In this document: piece by piece, positions 10,990-22,638 of the stretch
Position numbering within the stretch: position 1 is the stretch's first letter
How the letters are laid out: the number at the start of each line of letters is the position of its first letter
DNA from: Isoetes taiwanensis
Taxonomy: Eukaryota; Streptophyta; Lycopodiopsida; Isoetales; Isoetaceae
Length of the DNA: 64,000 bases
Assembly: GCA_021234155.1 (NCBI GenBank)
Contig: JAJEKV010000412.1
Location: 62,001 to 126,000 of the forward strand
Reading direction: 5' to 3'
Made by a program: the position numbers and the translations under genes
Notes under the pieces: generated by a model
Databases searched by the model: none
Seen by the model: the letters and a program-made list of their open reading frames with translations, nothing else
Told to the model about the DNA's origin: nothing

Positions 10990-11560
10990 TTAAAACTTTT
11001 GACTAAATAGCAAGTCAAAAATTTTCTTGAAAAATGTGTCATTTTGGTCAAAACTGACCCATTTAAATCACTCCATGCCAAAGCCTCCTGCATCGAGAAC
11101 GCAATGTCGTTCTGCACAGAGTAACCCAAATCAGCTTGTTTGTACTTAAAAAATGATAAACTATCATGAATCATTTAGAAGTATCTCAAATTTGCATCCT
11201 AGCACTTTAAAATTGCCAAAAATGTTATAAATAGTCAAATTTGACCCAATCGGGTCACTCCGCGCCAAATGCCCCTGCGTTGAGAACGCAGAGCCCTTCC
11301 ACGCGGAGTAACTCGAGTCGCCCAATTTTGCACCTATTGACATGAGATAAGTTGGTAGATAGCCTAGAATAAGTAATCCTTGCATTCTAGTATTTTACAT
11401 TTCCCAAAAAGGTTCTAGATTTGTCAAAATTAACCCACTGAGGTCACTCCATGCCAAATGCTCTTGCGTCGAGAATGCAGAGCCCTTCCAAGTGGAGTAA
11501 CTGGAGTCGCCTTTGTTCGACCCAAGATTGTCCAAAATTTGCCCGACAAACTACTTTAGT
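10990..11560 (+). repeat. Three 187-bp tandem units, each with a hairpin (element A leader)
   Basis: The block TCACTCC(A/G)(T/C)GCCAAA recurs at about 11068, 11255 and 11443, giving a period of 187-188 bp. Each unit has a palindrome. In the middle unit ACTCCGCG (11257-11264) pairs with CGCGGAGT (11302-11309) and TGCGTT pairs with AACGCA around a GAG loop. The units lie directly upstream of a TATA box and the pre-gag ORF of element A. Element B has comparable hairpins in the same place, which argues that they are a functional part of the element leader and not random satellite. Confidence 0.7.
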
Positions 11561-11682
11561 GTGTTTCTTGGCTTGTTCTAGTTAGATTAGCACTTCATAT
11601 TAGCTAAATTAGACACCCATACCTCGTAGAATGTAGATTTTTCCGAGCAGGCAGTTCTGGCACGGAAACCTAGGTAGCCCTA

Positions 11683-11695
11683 GTCTATATAAGGG
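11683..11695 (+). promoter_or_regulatory. TATA-box candidate upstream of element A pre-gag ORF
   Basis: TCTATATAAGG lies about 105 bp ahead of the ATG at 11799 and directly after the hairpin repeats. Element B has TATAAATA motifs in the equivalent position before each of its pre-gag ORFs. Confidence 0.4.
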
Positions 11696-11798
11696 GACCT
11701 CATTTGATATTTTCTCTTCATCAAGTTTGCTCTTACCCTCAATTTTCCAGCTCCTTCCCAATCTTCCCAAATCTTTTTCTACTCCAGTCTTTGGCTCA

Positions 11799-13290
11799 AT
11801 GGTGCCTACAAACTTCATCGAATGGTACAACAGTGCCAACACATCAGTAAGATATCAGTAGAGGAGGCCTTTCAAGTCTTTGATCATCTCATCGATCTTC
11901 ATGCAACTTTGACCCGGACACCCTACTACATCGACATTATCTGCCAGTATGATCAGCAGATATTGCCCTGGGAAGTCAGCCTTCCTCCAAGGGGGGGAGG
12001 GAGGGAACCTGGGAAGTCGGTTTTCCTAGAGTCACTGAGTCAAGTCTTAGGTGGGGGTTCCAGAGTTAAAACCTAGATGTGGGACAGGTCGAAGAACATG
12101 CCAGATTACATGAGCTGCAAGATCCATAGACACAGATATGTCTCAGCACACGCAATCTTGTCCTTGTTCATGCATTTCAAGACCATCAACAATCCATACA
12201 ACCCTTGGACCTCGTACCTATGAGCACAAGGGTGGACCAGGGCCTCATTCATGAGCTCGATACCACAGAATACGTCTACCACGTCACATCTTCGGAAGCG
12301 CCTCAAATTGAAGAGGACTATGAAAAAGAGGAGGATGATGACCAGGAAGAGGAGAGCAGGCTAGCAGCAAGGATGGGAAGGCGGATCACGAGGCACGATG
12401 AGGATCTCAGAAGAGCCAACAAACCACCCATAGGCATCACTGCCTTGTCCCCGGTGGTTATCGAAGGGGAGGAATACCTCTTCGCCAATGACATCCTCCA
12501 CCATACTGCTTAGAAGAAGGGCTTAGAATTGACGAATTCATGGGGTTAATTGCAGAAAGGCGACAGAAGGATCTCATCGACTACACCTACTAGGAAGTCC
12601 CAAGAGAGATAGCAGAATGACATTCTTATGCCGGGGAGACAATGTCGGATGTGGCGGCATACGAATACATAAGGCATATGTACCATCATCAACCACCGGT
12701 CATCTAGGAAGAAGAGTTTCAAGCAATACAAAGCACATTATACAAGCCAGGGAAAGCCCAAGCTCTCGCCATCTTGTCCGAGCAAGAAGCATGCAGGAAG
12801 GGTCTAGCAACATCAATCTAGATAATGCAACCACCATATGGAGAGACCACGAAGATCTCCTGGCAGTGGATGTCTATGGCAGCGCGGTAGGGAGGAAGGG
12901 TACGGGAACACCGCTAACAAGACCTGAGAGGTGGAAGGCCCTTCGATACTACCTTCCGGTACTAAGCCAGGGCTAGATGATAGTATTTTACAAGGACTTC
13001 AGCCCAAGGGGAGAGGAGGTCATATCACTTCTGATCACAATCACAGGGTTTGGCCAGCATGCCAAGACGAGGGAGAACACGGATCACCTCATCCTCTTCA
13101 AAAGATCCATGGCACTCTGCAGCCTCGACTTCGTCCGAGGTCATCTAAGAGATGCGCCCTTGACAGTAGTGGCGTGGCTCGAGCACTACAAGGTGGAGCA
13201 TCAAGAAACATCCTACACAACATCGGCAAGGGTCTTCGACTTAAAGATGTGAAGAATTTCTTCAAATCCATGAAGGGCTCCCAGCACTGA
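11799..13290 (+). pseudogene. Element A pre-gag ORF (unknown function)
   Basis: From the ATG at 11799 a degenerate coding region runs to a stop near 13290, in shifting frames. Early residues include FIEWYNSANTS; the middle (12265-12420) is acidic and lysine-rich; the end holds VARALQGGASRNILHNIGKG followed by VKNFF. The 3' part matches the equivalent ORF of element B (53922-55458), including an FSPR phrase, an RAMALDLFDF-like phrase, a GG(A/S)S motif and a VK(N/K)F(F/L) ending. Shared protein-level similarity in two diverged elements suggests a real protein. I recognise no domain. It lies 5' of gag, where ordinary chromoviruses carry no ORF. Confidence 0.55.
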
Positions 13291-13560
13291 AAGCTTTCCT
13301 TCCTTCCCTATGTATTAAGACGTATCAAATGTTTTAAATTTTCAAGTACTATTCTTTTTATAATATTTTAAGCTTCCAATTGTATGACCATGTCATGATT
13401 GAAATAATACATTGTTAACTTATTATAAATTGAGTTTCAATTTGATTTCTTTTACGAGTAATAAGAATTAATATATAAATGTCGTCATAATGGATAACCT
13501 TCAATAACAAACATGGTTAATATTTGCAGCCAAAAGCACTAGCTCAGGCTCACAAGGTCG
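13291..13560. other. Spacer between pre-gag ORF and gag, element A
   Basis: AT-rich, non-coding spacer. The same spacer, inverted, is found at 45440-45687 next to the second gag fragment, where it ends abruptly at CCCAGCAC. Confidence 0.6.
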
Positions 13561-14829
13561 GGGCAGGCAGCATCACTGGCAACCTAGAAAACTTTTCGGC
13601 CGAGAACAAGAGGACGAGGAGCACATGTCGGCTGAAGCCATCAATCGGAGGCTTGTATAGATGCACAATTGAATGGAACAACTGATGCAATGAGCAACGC
13701 CACTAATGCATGCACAGGAATATGGACCAATGCCGCCTCCACCACTTCGGGAACTAGACCAAGCAGCTCAACTAGAATAGGAGGAAGTCCATGTGCCTGA
13801 GAAGAATAGAAAGAGGAAAAAAAGAAGCAGGAGAAGCCCAACTCCTTCTAGCTCCAGCCAAACGGGTAGTACAAACAGTGAATCTTGGAGCAGCTCCGAA
13901 AGTGAGATAGATACCTCACAAGGTACGAACAGGAACCATAGGGCAGGGGACTACCAAAAAAAGGTCGATAGTGCCATGAGCAACATGTGGAGAACTCGAA
14001 AATTGGGGCAGTTCTCCAGGAAGAACGGGTCAGAAATGGAAGTTGAAGCTTGATTGGATGAAATGGAAGACTTTGGAAACTCATATGGGATGAAAGATAA
14101 AGACATAGAAAAAGTGGCAACAATAAATTTGATTGGCCCAGCACATATTTGGTGGAAATGATATGCTAAGTCAAACAAGCTAAAAAGAATCAATTGCAGA
14201 TTCAAAACCTTCAGTAAGACTTTCCACAAGCATTATGTCCCAAGGTCGCACACAAACAGACAGATTCAGTAGTTCTATAGACTGGATCAGGGGAACCTAT
14301 CAGTGGCCAAATATACAGAGGAATTTATAAGGCTAAGGCTAAATGTTCCAAGGACCACAGAGAGGCAGGCTGTGAATGGTTATATTGAGAGATTGAATAG
14401 CAACATTAAGAGATTAGTTCGGGCCATCAATCGAAAAACAGTTGGGGAGGCCGAAAACAAAGCACTAAGCTTGGAGGAAGCACCGCTAACCCCAGGGCAG
14501 AAACAATCATTCTACAAGGGGAAAGCAACAGGCTCTTATCCACCAAAGCAAGCATCCACCACACCAAAGGGCAACAGTCTCAAGGGAGGATGGATAGAAA
14601 AGGCTCAGAGGGGGATCAGAAGCATCAAGGGGGCCCATCGGGGAAGTCAGTGAAATATTTTCTGGATAGTATTCCCAAGGAAAAGATAGAAGAGTGCATC
14701 AAGAAGAGACTATGTTTCAGATGCTTTCAGCCGGGACATCGTGCGCATGATTGCCCTTTTGTTATGCAAGCAGCCCTGGCAGAGCTTATACTGGGAGTCG
14801 TCAACAGAACTGGACGACGACAACGATGA
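13560..14829 (+). pseudogene. Element A gag (RS-rich N-terminus, capsid-like region, zinc knuckle)
   Basis: The translation starts with an arginine/serine-rich stretch near 13796-13870 (KRKKRSRRSPTPSSSSQT), passes through a capsid-type region at about 14100-14350 with GPAHIWW and KTFHKHYVPRS, and ends in a CCHC zinc knuckle, CFRCFQPGHRAHDC, at about 14713-14754. This is the usual order for gypsy Gag, the structural protein that packages element RNA. In-frame stops (for example after EMEVEA near 14052, and near 14271) and frameshifts break it. A closely related gag piece, inverted, is at 44479-45687. The element is therefore not autonomous as read, though some breaks could be sequence errors. 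Confidence 0.8.
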
Positions 14830-14939
14830 CCAACAGGAAGCACATGACTATATAGAAGGTGAGTGTAGAATTTGTACAACCATTGACTCAGGTGATGTCA
14901 TAAGTTAGTCCACAGTTATTTCGGCAGAGGGCATCATAG

Positions 14940-17733
14940 ATGATTAGCACTATGTAATTCTTATAGACACAAATAGCTCCCATAACTTTGCTTCGCCCAG
15001 GTTGGCCACTTTATTAAAATCCAAGCCCCTCAAATCAAAGCCAAGGCCAGTCATTATGGCAAGTGCGGCAATTCTCTATATCAAAGGAAGAAGAGTCAAT
15101 TTTGACATAGACCTAAGCGGAACCAAGTTGACTCTGGGGGCAGAGGTCATGGACGTAGGTAAACATGACCTTATAGTCGGCATGGAGTTCTTGAAGCCAA
15201 CTAAGGCAATGATCGACTGCGACAGACATGAAATCTCGATCACGGCACCCGATGGCAACCATTTCGTGGTTAAAGGTAAGGAAGTCCCTTATGTAATGCA
15301 GTGTATGTCCTTGAAGTAGTTGCACAAATCCATAATGAAGGATAAAGTTGAGCACATCCTTAGGCTACAGACCATTGAGCCTGATTAAGAGCAGCAAGGT
15401 GAGTCAAGCTTGAAACAATTGCCCAGGCCAGTTGCGAGGCTAATCAAAAAGTTCCATGATATTTTTTCGGATGAAATTTGTGAGTTGCCGCCCTATAGAG
15501 GCGTGTAATATGAGATTACACTAGCACCGGGTGTTAAGCCTATCAGTAAGGCTCCTTATAGGATGAGCATCCCAGAGCTAGCAGAGCTCAAGAAGCAATT
15601 GCAGGAGTTGCTAGAGCTGGAATTCATTAAGGCAAGCGTATCACCCTTCGGGGCGCCCATTCTCTTCGTAAAGAAGAAGGAGAGAAGTCTAAGGATGTAT
15701 ATCGACTACCTTCAGTTGAACAAGCAGACGGTAAAGAACAAATACACTTTGTCTAGGGCAGATGACTTGATGGATCAACTCCAAGTAGCGAAAGTCTTTT
15801 CCAAGGTAGACTTGAAATCAGGTTACCATCAGATAAGAATCAAGAAAGAAAATATCCATAAGGCCACCTTTATAATACGGTATGGCCATTATGAATTTGC
15901 AGTCATGCCTTTCAGCCTATCAAATGCCCCAACAATGTTTTTGGAGAAGTTAAGACGACACTGTTTGTTCGGCAAGCTTTTTAAGTGCTATTTTGTTACA
16001 ACGAAAGTTGAATACCTAGGTCATATTGTTTCAGCAGAAAGTGTAGCGATGGATCCGTCGAAGATAGAAGCCATAGTAGATTGGCCAGCACCAAATAACG
16101 CCTTCGAAGTGAGAAGCTTTCTTGGCTTAGCAGGCTACTACCGGGAATTTGTTAAAGACTTTGCTAAGTAGGCATCCCTTTTATCGGACCTCACTAAGAA
16201 TAACAAAGGTAAAAGATTGGGTGGCACATTGTCTAGAGAATGTTCAAGCTTCATTCGAAAAGATCAAAGAAGCCTTAACAATAGCACCAGTGCTCACCCT
16301 ATCAGATTCAAACAAGAACAAGCTAGTAGCAACGGATGCAAGTAAACTAGCAATAGGTGGAGTTCTTATGCAAGAAGGAAGTGTGGTAGCCTATGATTCT
16401 AAGAAGATGAATGACGCCGAACAACGTTATCCAACGCATGATCAAGAACTTCTAACCATCGTAAGAGCTCTTCATATTTGGAGGCACTATTTGTTTGGTA
16501 GGAGATTTCAGTTAGATATTGACCATCAAAGCCTCTAATATATTTTCACATAACCACTCCTCAATCTGAGGCAAAGACACTGGATAGAAATCCTCGAAGA
16601 GTATGACTTCGAGATAGTCTATAAGCCATGCAAATTAAATGTGGTTGTCGATGCTCTCTCTCTCGCCGGCTATTGGAGAGTCGAGTGCATTGTAACGCCA
16701 TCTCCACCTTGTCCAGTGAATTCGACAAAAAGATTGAAGATGTCTTTCCTTCAAGAAAGGAATTCAAGGAAGTATGGACTAGCCTCTGCAAAGAAGCAAG
16801 GACAGATAAAGAAAGAGAAGCTTATAAAAGATATAAGAAGGAAGGCAATCTTCTCTACCACAAGGACAAACTTTGCGTCCCTGAGGCATCAGGAGTAAGG
16901 AAGTTAATCCTCCACGATACTTATAATAGCCCAATAGTCGGCCATGCAGGGTTATGAAAACTTACTTCAAGATAAGAAGCAGTTACTATTAACCTGGCAT
17001 AAAGAAGGACATAGCTAATTACATTCGGCAGTGTCAGTTGTGTCGGCAAACGAAAGTGGAGAAACTCCGAATTCCGAGAACTTTGGAACCCTTGGCAGTA
17101 CGAACTGCAAAATGGGAGGTTGTGAGCATGGATTTTATAACCGGACTCCCAAGAACAACAAGGGGCCACGATGTCTTAATGGTTGTGGTCGACAAGCTAT
17201 CAAAGATGGCTCACTTTTTGCCATGTCGAACCACGGATACAGCCTTGCTTTTGCAAAAGAAATATTTAGATTGCATGGGATGCCAAGATAAATCATCTCC
17301 GATGGGGATCCCAAGTTCATAAGTGCCTTCTGGAAGGACTTCTGCAACACAATCTAGACTCCATGAGTACAACATATTATCACCAAACCGATGGACAGAC
17401 GGAGTGCACCAATCGAATTTTAGAAGACATGTTGAGGAACTATGTATGGAATAAGGAGTCAAAATGGAGTGACTATATTTAATTGGTACCCGGAAGAGGT
17501 CTTGACTCCAACTTTGTTGGAGATGACAGAGGAACAAATCGAAGTAGTCCCTGAGCTAAGAAGACAAGAAGGTCCCAGTTCCTCCAATACTTGGTCAAGT
17601 GGAAGCACTTGTCCGTAGAAGACACAATATGGGTATTGAAGCAAGATCTAGAGAAGCAATACCAAGAATTTATGAAGCAATTCGACGACCAAGTCATCTC
17701 CAAATTGGTTGACGCCAACCTTGTCAGGTGGTA
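14940..17733 (+). pseudogene. Element A pol: protease, RT, RNase H, integrase, chromodomain
   Basis: Domains follow in order: protease with LIDTNSSHNFASP near 14960 (DTN where element B has DSG); RT from about 15560 with [23 protein letters not shown] and [16 protein letters not shown]; RNase H with [20 protein letters not shown] near 16320; integrase with CRQTKVEK, a MDFITGLPRTTRG core at 17130 and HQTDGQTECTNR near 17385; and a chromodomain, LVKWKHLSVED, near 17595. A deletion after 15935 removes the catalytic FFDDILVYS segment, and a second deletion after 17475 removes the integrase C-terminus. The chromodomain places it among the chromoviruses, whose integrase targets chromatin. It cannot replicate by itself. 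Confidence 0.9.
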
Positions 17734-17849
17734 AGCTTGTGTATGCCTTAGTACAAGTGCAGGAAAGCATATGCATTCTAGGATAGTTGGGGTGCATACT
17801 TGAAGATCTTGGAGTGTAGACGATGATGAGATCCCCTCCTGGGGCATTC

Positions 17850-18625
17850 TTTAGGCCAGTACGCACCAAGAGTGTGCATGACCAGAAAGGTCATGTGAGA
17901 GGATACGTGGATGGCTTCTTTGGGCTTTTAGTCCAAAGAGGGCTTTTAGTCCAAAAGGGCGTCTATGGTCCAAAGAGGGCCTTTGGTCCAAAGAAGGACC
18001 AAAGGGAGCGTGCACGCTATATAGTAGCTCGAGGGAGAGCTCTGGGGCAGTTGTGTCTTAGCTGAAGGCTCGTGGTTGGGTGGTGAGATAGCGTGCCATG
18101 TCAAGAGTCCATTTTAGTGGTATCAGAGCAACAAGTTTCGATGGCCGGTTCTCCTGCCAATGTTAGCGTTGAGGATGAAGAGTTCAAGGAAAAACTTTTT
18201 GAGTTAGAGCATGACAATTCGCTCATGAGAGAAAAACTTGCAGCTGCCGAGGCTCGTATTGCGGAGCTGCAAGAACTGGATTCTCTGCGAGCGTAGGTGG
18301 CACAGTTGCAGCAAGCTGCAGGGCGTCCACGTAGTGGCATCAAAACGGGTGCCAATGTCAAAATTGAATTCAAAAAGTATTCCGCTGCTACTAGTGATGC
18401 GGATGAACTTTTCGCATGGCTCCGGGATTTGAATTCATATTTTGCTAAGACTAAGGATGACGAAGACACTCAATTATATTTTGCTGCCTTTGGTCCAAAG
18501 GAGGACGAAAGGGAGCGTGCACGCTATATGGTAGCTCGGGGGAGAGCTCTGGGGCAATTGTGTCTTAGCTGAGGGCTCGTGGTTGGGTGGTGAGATAGCC
18601 TGCCACGTCAAGAGTCCATTTTAGA
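17850..18625 (+). mobile_element. Internally deleted LTR-element derivative inserted in element A 3' region
   Basis: A segment of about 135 bp is repeated directly at 17978-18115 and 18492-18625, both ending in AAGAGTCCATTTTA. After the first copy comes TGGTATCAGAGCA (18118-18130), the initiator-Met primer binding site, then an ATG at 18140 and a coiled-coil Gag N-terminus with the phrase VSVEDEEFKEKLFELEHDN, and a gag-type KIEFKKYSAATSDADELFAW phrase. The gag reading runs straight into the second repeat at TTTGGTCCAAAG. This looks like LTR-PBS-gag fused directly to the end of the 3' LTR by deletion at a short shared sequence. Full LTR borders are not certain. Confidence 0.6.
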
Positions 18626-18643
18626 GGAGCACAGCATCGTGGG

Positions 18644-18985
18644 CAATGATGGGATCATTAGTGGGTTCCCTAGCTTAAAACCTTCGGGGCCATGATGCAC
18701 TGCGGGGTGTGCGTGATTGAAGAGATCATGCAAGAGTAGGCACATGATCGTGGACGATGATGGGATCATCGTTAGGATGTCTCTATGCCACGATGCATGA
18801 CACATGCACATGACCATAGGGGGGTCATGATGAGGTAAGTGTGATCATGTGCAATGATGGGATCATCTGGGATGTTCCGTAGCTTAAACCCCCAGGGGCA
18901 TGAGGCACTGTGGGTGTACACGATCAAGGGGTTTTTGTACAAGGTAGCACCCGATCATGGGTGATGATATGATCGTCTTAATCCT
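18644..18985 (+). repeat. Four diverged ~105-bp tandem units in the element A 3' untranslated region
   Basis: The phrase (C/G)(A/G)ATGATGGGATCAT recurs near 18645, 18749, 18853 and 18958 (the last as GATGATATGATCGT), a spacing of about 104-105 bp. The intervening sequence is also alike, with CTTAAA-CC(C/T) and GGGGCATGA phrases. A single related phrase, CGATGATGGGACCA, occurs in the 3' region of element B near 60523. Confidence 0.6.
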
Positions 18986-19420
18986 ATGGGCCATGACCGA
19001 GTGCAAGGTAGTAGGGGTAACCTTGAGTTAGTAGTTCGGCTCAAGGAGGTAATTTGGGGGGTGGTCCCCTAAAACCACAAACTTATTAACTAAACTAACG
19101 TAATGTGCTACTTTGCAGGCCAGTGAAGGGGAGCATGGAGGAGGGAACACGTTACGAGAAGAAAGGAGTCATAGATTCTAGACTTAACTCTAAACTCCTA
19201 AACTTGTTGTGATAATGTTGTGTACAATTTTGATAGTAATACTTGTGATGGCTATATAATTTTGTATAAGTATAAATATAGCCTTACAACTACATAATAA
19301 GAAATTAATGGGAAGTTAATTGTTTCAATAAAGTTAAGTCTTTATATTCATGTTGTGAGTTTTGCAGGGCTGTTGCAGGTTCGTCACCTTAGCGTAATGC
19401 TGAGGACAACATTATCCTAA

Positions 19421-20945
19421 GGGGGGAGAATATGACGTTGCCCATAAATATATGCCATAAATACGTATATTTTTGGGCCACATCACTGTACAAGTCATAG
19501 CCTTGTACACCATAATAGGTGGAAAATGGAGCATGGCTAAGTTATTCATATAACTTAGCTAACCTTAGGCTTAAGGCCATTTCCACATGGCTTTATCCTA
19601 TTGGGCACCCACCACATGGAAGCACCCAATTGGAGCCACGTGGCAGTGACATGAAACCTTAATCTATAAGTACCCTAACCCTAACCCTAACCCTAACCCT
19701 AACCCTAACCCTAACCCTAGGCCACTTTTCGGCTCCACCTGCCTTGAGACATGTTCTTCGCTTGGAACTCCGTTTCGAACAATGTTCATTGCAGCCCAGG
19801 TATACATAGTAGCTTCATAGGTAGATCATATGGAACCTAGAATTCTAGATGAGTTAGTATCATATCTTGCTAGTAGAACCTTCCTAAAACCCTCAGTTTA
19901 GATTTCGAACCCTGAGTAAGGAACCTTAACAAGTAGGTAGATTTATGTGTGTAGATTAGATGTTATCTTCATTATTTGTCATAATTATGTTGATATACGA
20001 TGATGGTTGATCTTATATTTGCACCTCTTGTATATTGGGAAGGGGGGTAGAGACCTAATGGCCATTATCTAGATAATGCTCCTAGTTTAGACCCCCAGTT
20101 CCTATTATTATTGCGGCCTATGCATAGGAACCCACCCGGCTACAGGGGCTATGAAGTGACTTAGCACCATACAACGGGGCTTGTCGCAAAGTGGAGGCCC
20201 TGCTGAGCGCGGCTAAGGGGAACCCATAGTGGGCTAGGCCTATAGTCGGTCACTTCGTGTGGGTCGGGTATGGGTCCGACACTTCCTGGATCAATGGTGT
20301 CTCCCTGACTCTCAAGAGTTGCAGGTGTTGGCCTGGCTCTTGTTTTGGGAAGTTCAGTCGAGTACAAATCGTGTGTCGCCACAAGCCGCCCATGGAGCCA
20401 CTAGACCTCGAGAAGCGGAGATGCAACCCTTCCTATCTCATCGGACCGGGGAGATGCAACCCGAAGTAGTCTCAATGGGTGATACCATGAAGCTACGTAT
20501 CCGACAGGTTATAGTCCCGCCAAAGCCCGATTTAGCCTATCTGCAAAGTATGCACAGAAGGGGCGGATGAAGTGGTCAACCCTAGCCATTGTCTATAGCT
20601 AGTGCCACCATTGTCATATCTCGGTCTGCTCTATCTTGAGGTCCAACTATCAGTCTACTTGCCTTACGAGCCCGAGCCTGAGTAGAAGCTCATATGTTTT
20701 ATGACAGGATGATATCTTTGATGTATCAATGGTTGTACGGATATGTTACCCTTCGAGGTAGTTGAATGTATTGTTATTGCTAGTGTTGACGTTATGTTAT
20801 GTTTCTGCTGTTATAGGAGCCCATAGGAGAAGGACGCACAAGACACCTTCGTGTCCCCTTCCCGTACCAGAGATATCTTGGGTGTGGGATCGACGAAGGG
20901 CCCATGCGGCCAGAGGACTAGATGGGGGATTTCCTACGAGATGTA
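19421..20945 (+). repeat. 3' LTR of element A with polypurine tract
   Basis: The polypurine tract AAGGGGGGAGAA (19421-19432) precedes TATGACGTTGCCC, a decayed TGTGACGT start as seen in element B. A TATA-like CTATAAG lies at 19663. The LTR body shares phrases with the other large LTRs here, for example GGGAAGGGGGGTAGAGACCTA near 20036 and GGTCGGGTATGGGTCCGACA near 20262. The 3' border is unclear; sequence stops resembling the other LTRs near 20945. No matching 5' LTR is in the window, consistent with 5' truncation of element A. Confidence 0.65.
19673..19719 (+). repeat. Telomere-type (CCCTAA)n array inside the LTR
   Basis: Nearly eight copies of CCCTAA lie just downstream of the LTR TATA-like box. 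The unit is six bases (TTAGGG type), not the seven-base CCCTAAA common in seed plants. Other LTRs here have only one or two CCCTAA units at this place (for example near 50061 and 50099), so the array looks like local expansion within a transcribed LTR region. Confidence 0.95.
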
Positions 20946-21109
20946 CAACGGGGCATCGTATATTTGTGAGGAGCGTCAGAAGCTTGAAAAGGTGATCTTC
21001 CATTGTGTTGTAAACCGAAAAGTCATCTATCTTCACGTAATTCTGAAAAACAGAAATTATGATGCACTGAAAATTTGAAGATAAGATAAGATAAGATGAA
21101 TTTTTACGT

Positions 21110-21570
21110 CCACTGGAACCCAACGGGTTATGGGAAGGAGAATTGGACAAACCGAAGGGTACTACTTTGTAGGCAAAACTGCCCTACGGTGTGATAAAAG
21201 TCGAATGGAGATCTGATTGTATCCTGAAAATCTATCCATAAAGGAATACATTTCATGGTCAACCATCTCTTCAAGAACTTGATTCTTTGAAGAGTAGTAG
21301 GAAGTGGCCACACTCTGTGGCCAGATTGAGTTTCCGGTAATCCATGCAAGCGTGAATCTTACCGTTGTGATTTAGAGCAATAACAATGGCGCTCACCCAC
21401 TCATAGCATTTGACTTGATAGATGACGCCGGCATCTAGAAGTTTAGCCATCTCGACCTTCACACGGTCACGGTAGTTGGGATTGAGCATGTACTGTCATT
21501 GCTAGATGGGACATGAGTCAGGTTGTTTGGGAATAATCAATTTCCCTAACTCTTTCTTGATGGCATGTAA
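21110..21570 (-). pseudogene. Ty3/gypsy reverse transcriptase relic
   Basis: On the minus strand, phrases such as KVEMAKLLDAGVIYQVK, NHNGKIHACMDYRKLN and later FAYKVVPFGLSNSP match the N-terminal half of a gypsy RT. Stops and frameshifts separate them. The wording differs from elements A and B, and resembles the lineage that also gave the integrase relic at 10081-10960. No LTR can be linked to it. Confidence 0.7.
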
Positions 21571-21989
21571 ATCTTTATAGCTCCAAGCAAAAATATGTTT
21601 GCATTTTTTAAAGAGGCTGAGGGCACGACTTCTGTGTGGCTTAGAAAGACCGGCCGCTAAGTGAATGGGTTAATTTTGTCCCAAATCAATGATCTCCACT
21701 TCTGGAGTTTGAATGCCTGGAATAACATTAGCATCTGTGACTGGATGAGCAGCTGGCTGAACTAAAAGAGGAGGTTCAACACTGGCAGTATTAAAGAACA
21801 AAGATTGTTGATCATGATCAACAAAGGCTCTCCAGCTTTCCAAACATCAATTCCAAAGGGAACTGGAGATCACTACTTCTAATGGTAAGTTGTGGAGCTA
21901 TGTCTTGAGGATGAGTGATATGGTCATTGGTGAGTTTGGTATCATAAGGAGCTCGATAAATTTTTTGATACCCAGTTGATGGTTCTGGC

Positions 21990-22638
21990 ATAATATATGA
22001 TAAGAATACGTATATTATACTGCCATGTCACTGATACATGTCAAACCAACGACATGTACACGGCAACCGTATAGAGTCCTATTTTGAAATATGACCATTG
22101 GAACTATTAACCTATGCCTATAACCATTGCCACGTGGCAATAACCCTGAATGACCCTTTAGATGCCAACCCTAAAAGTGTCATGATAAAAGGAGTCTGGA
22201 ACCCTAAAAGTGCCCCTTTCAGATTCCAGCCTCCAGAGCTCATATTGCACTTGCGCCAGATCCATTCCGATCTACCAGCACTAGTAAAGCTCACTTTGCC
22301 AAGCAGATCATCAAGCCTTGATCTCGAGTCGACCCAAAAGTATGGACGTCATTCGAGGACTGGACGCGAGCCAAGGATCTGGTATGTGATCGATCTGACG
22401 TGCAATGCCGGCTTCTCGACCGACATTGAGCCGAGTTTGCATCTTTTCTTAGCCCTAGCAGATCTCTAGATTCATAGATCTCAACCTCTAACGAATGAAA
22501 CTAACTTTGTATTATTAGGTAGATAGATTAGAAGTTATTCTGTGTTTCAAGTTCATATGGATGATGATGGTTTATCTCTATGTGCACCTCTTGTCTATTG
22601 GGAAGTGGGATAGAGACCCAGAGACTTTGTAGATGATG
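21990..22638 (+). repeat. LTR fragment split by a second LTR
   Basis: The stretch ends with GGATGATGATGGTTTATCTCTATG and GGGATAGAGACCCAGAGACTTTGTAGATGATG, phrases typical of the middle of the large LTRs in this window (compare 50440-50512). It stops at 22638 where another LTR starts with TGTGACAT, so one LTR seems to have been entered by another. No continuation is identified downstream. Confidence 0.45.

Noticed and set aside
22098-22469. Open frame of about 123 codons
   Set aside because: It lies inside an LTR fragment and has no motif; LTR sequence often has chance open frames.
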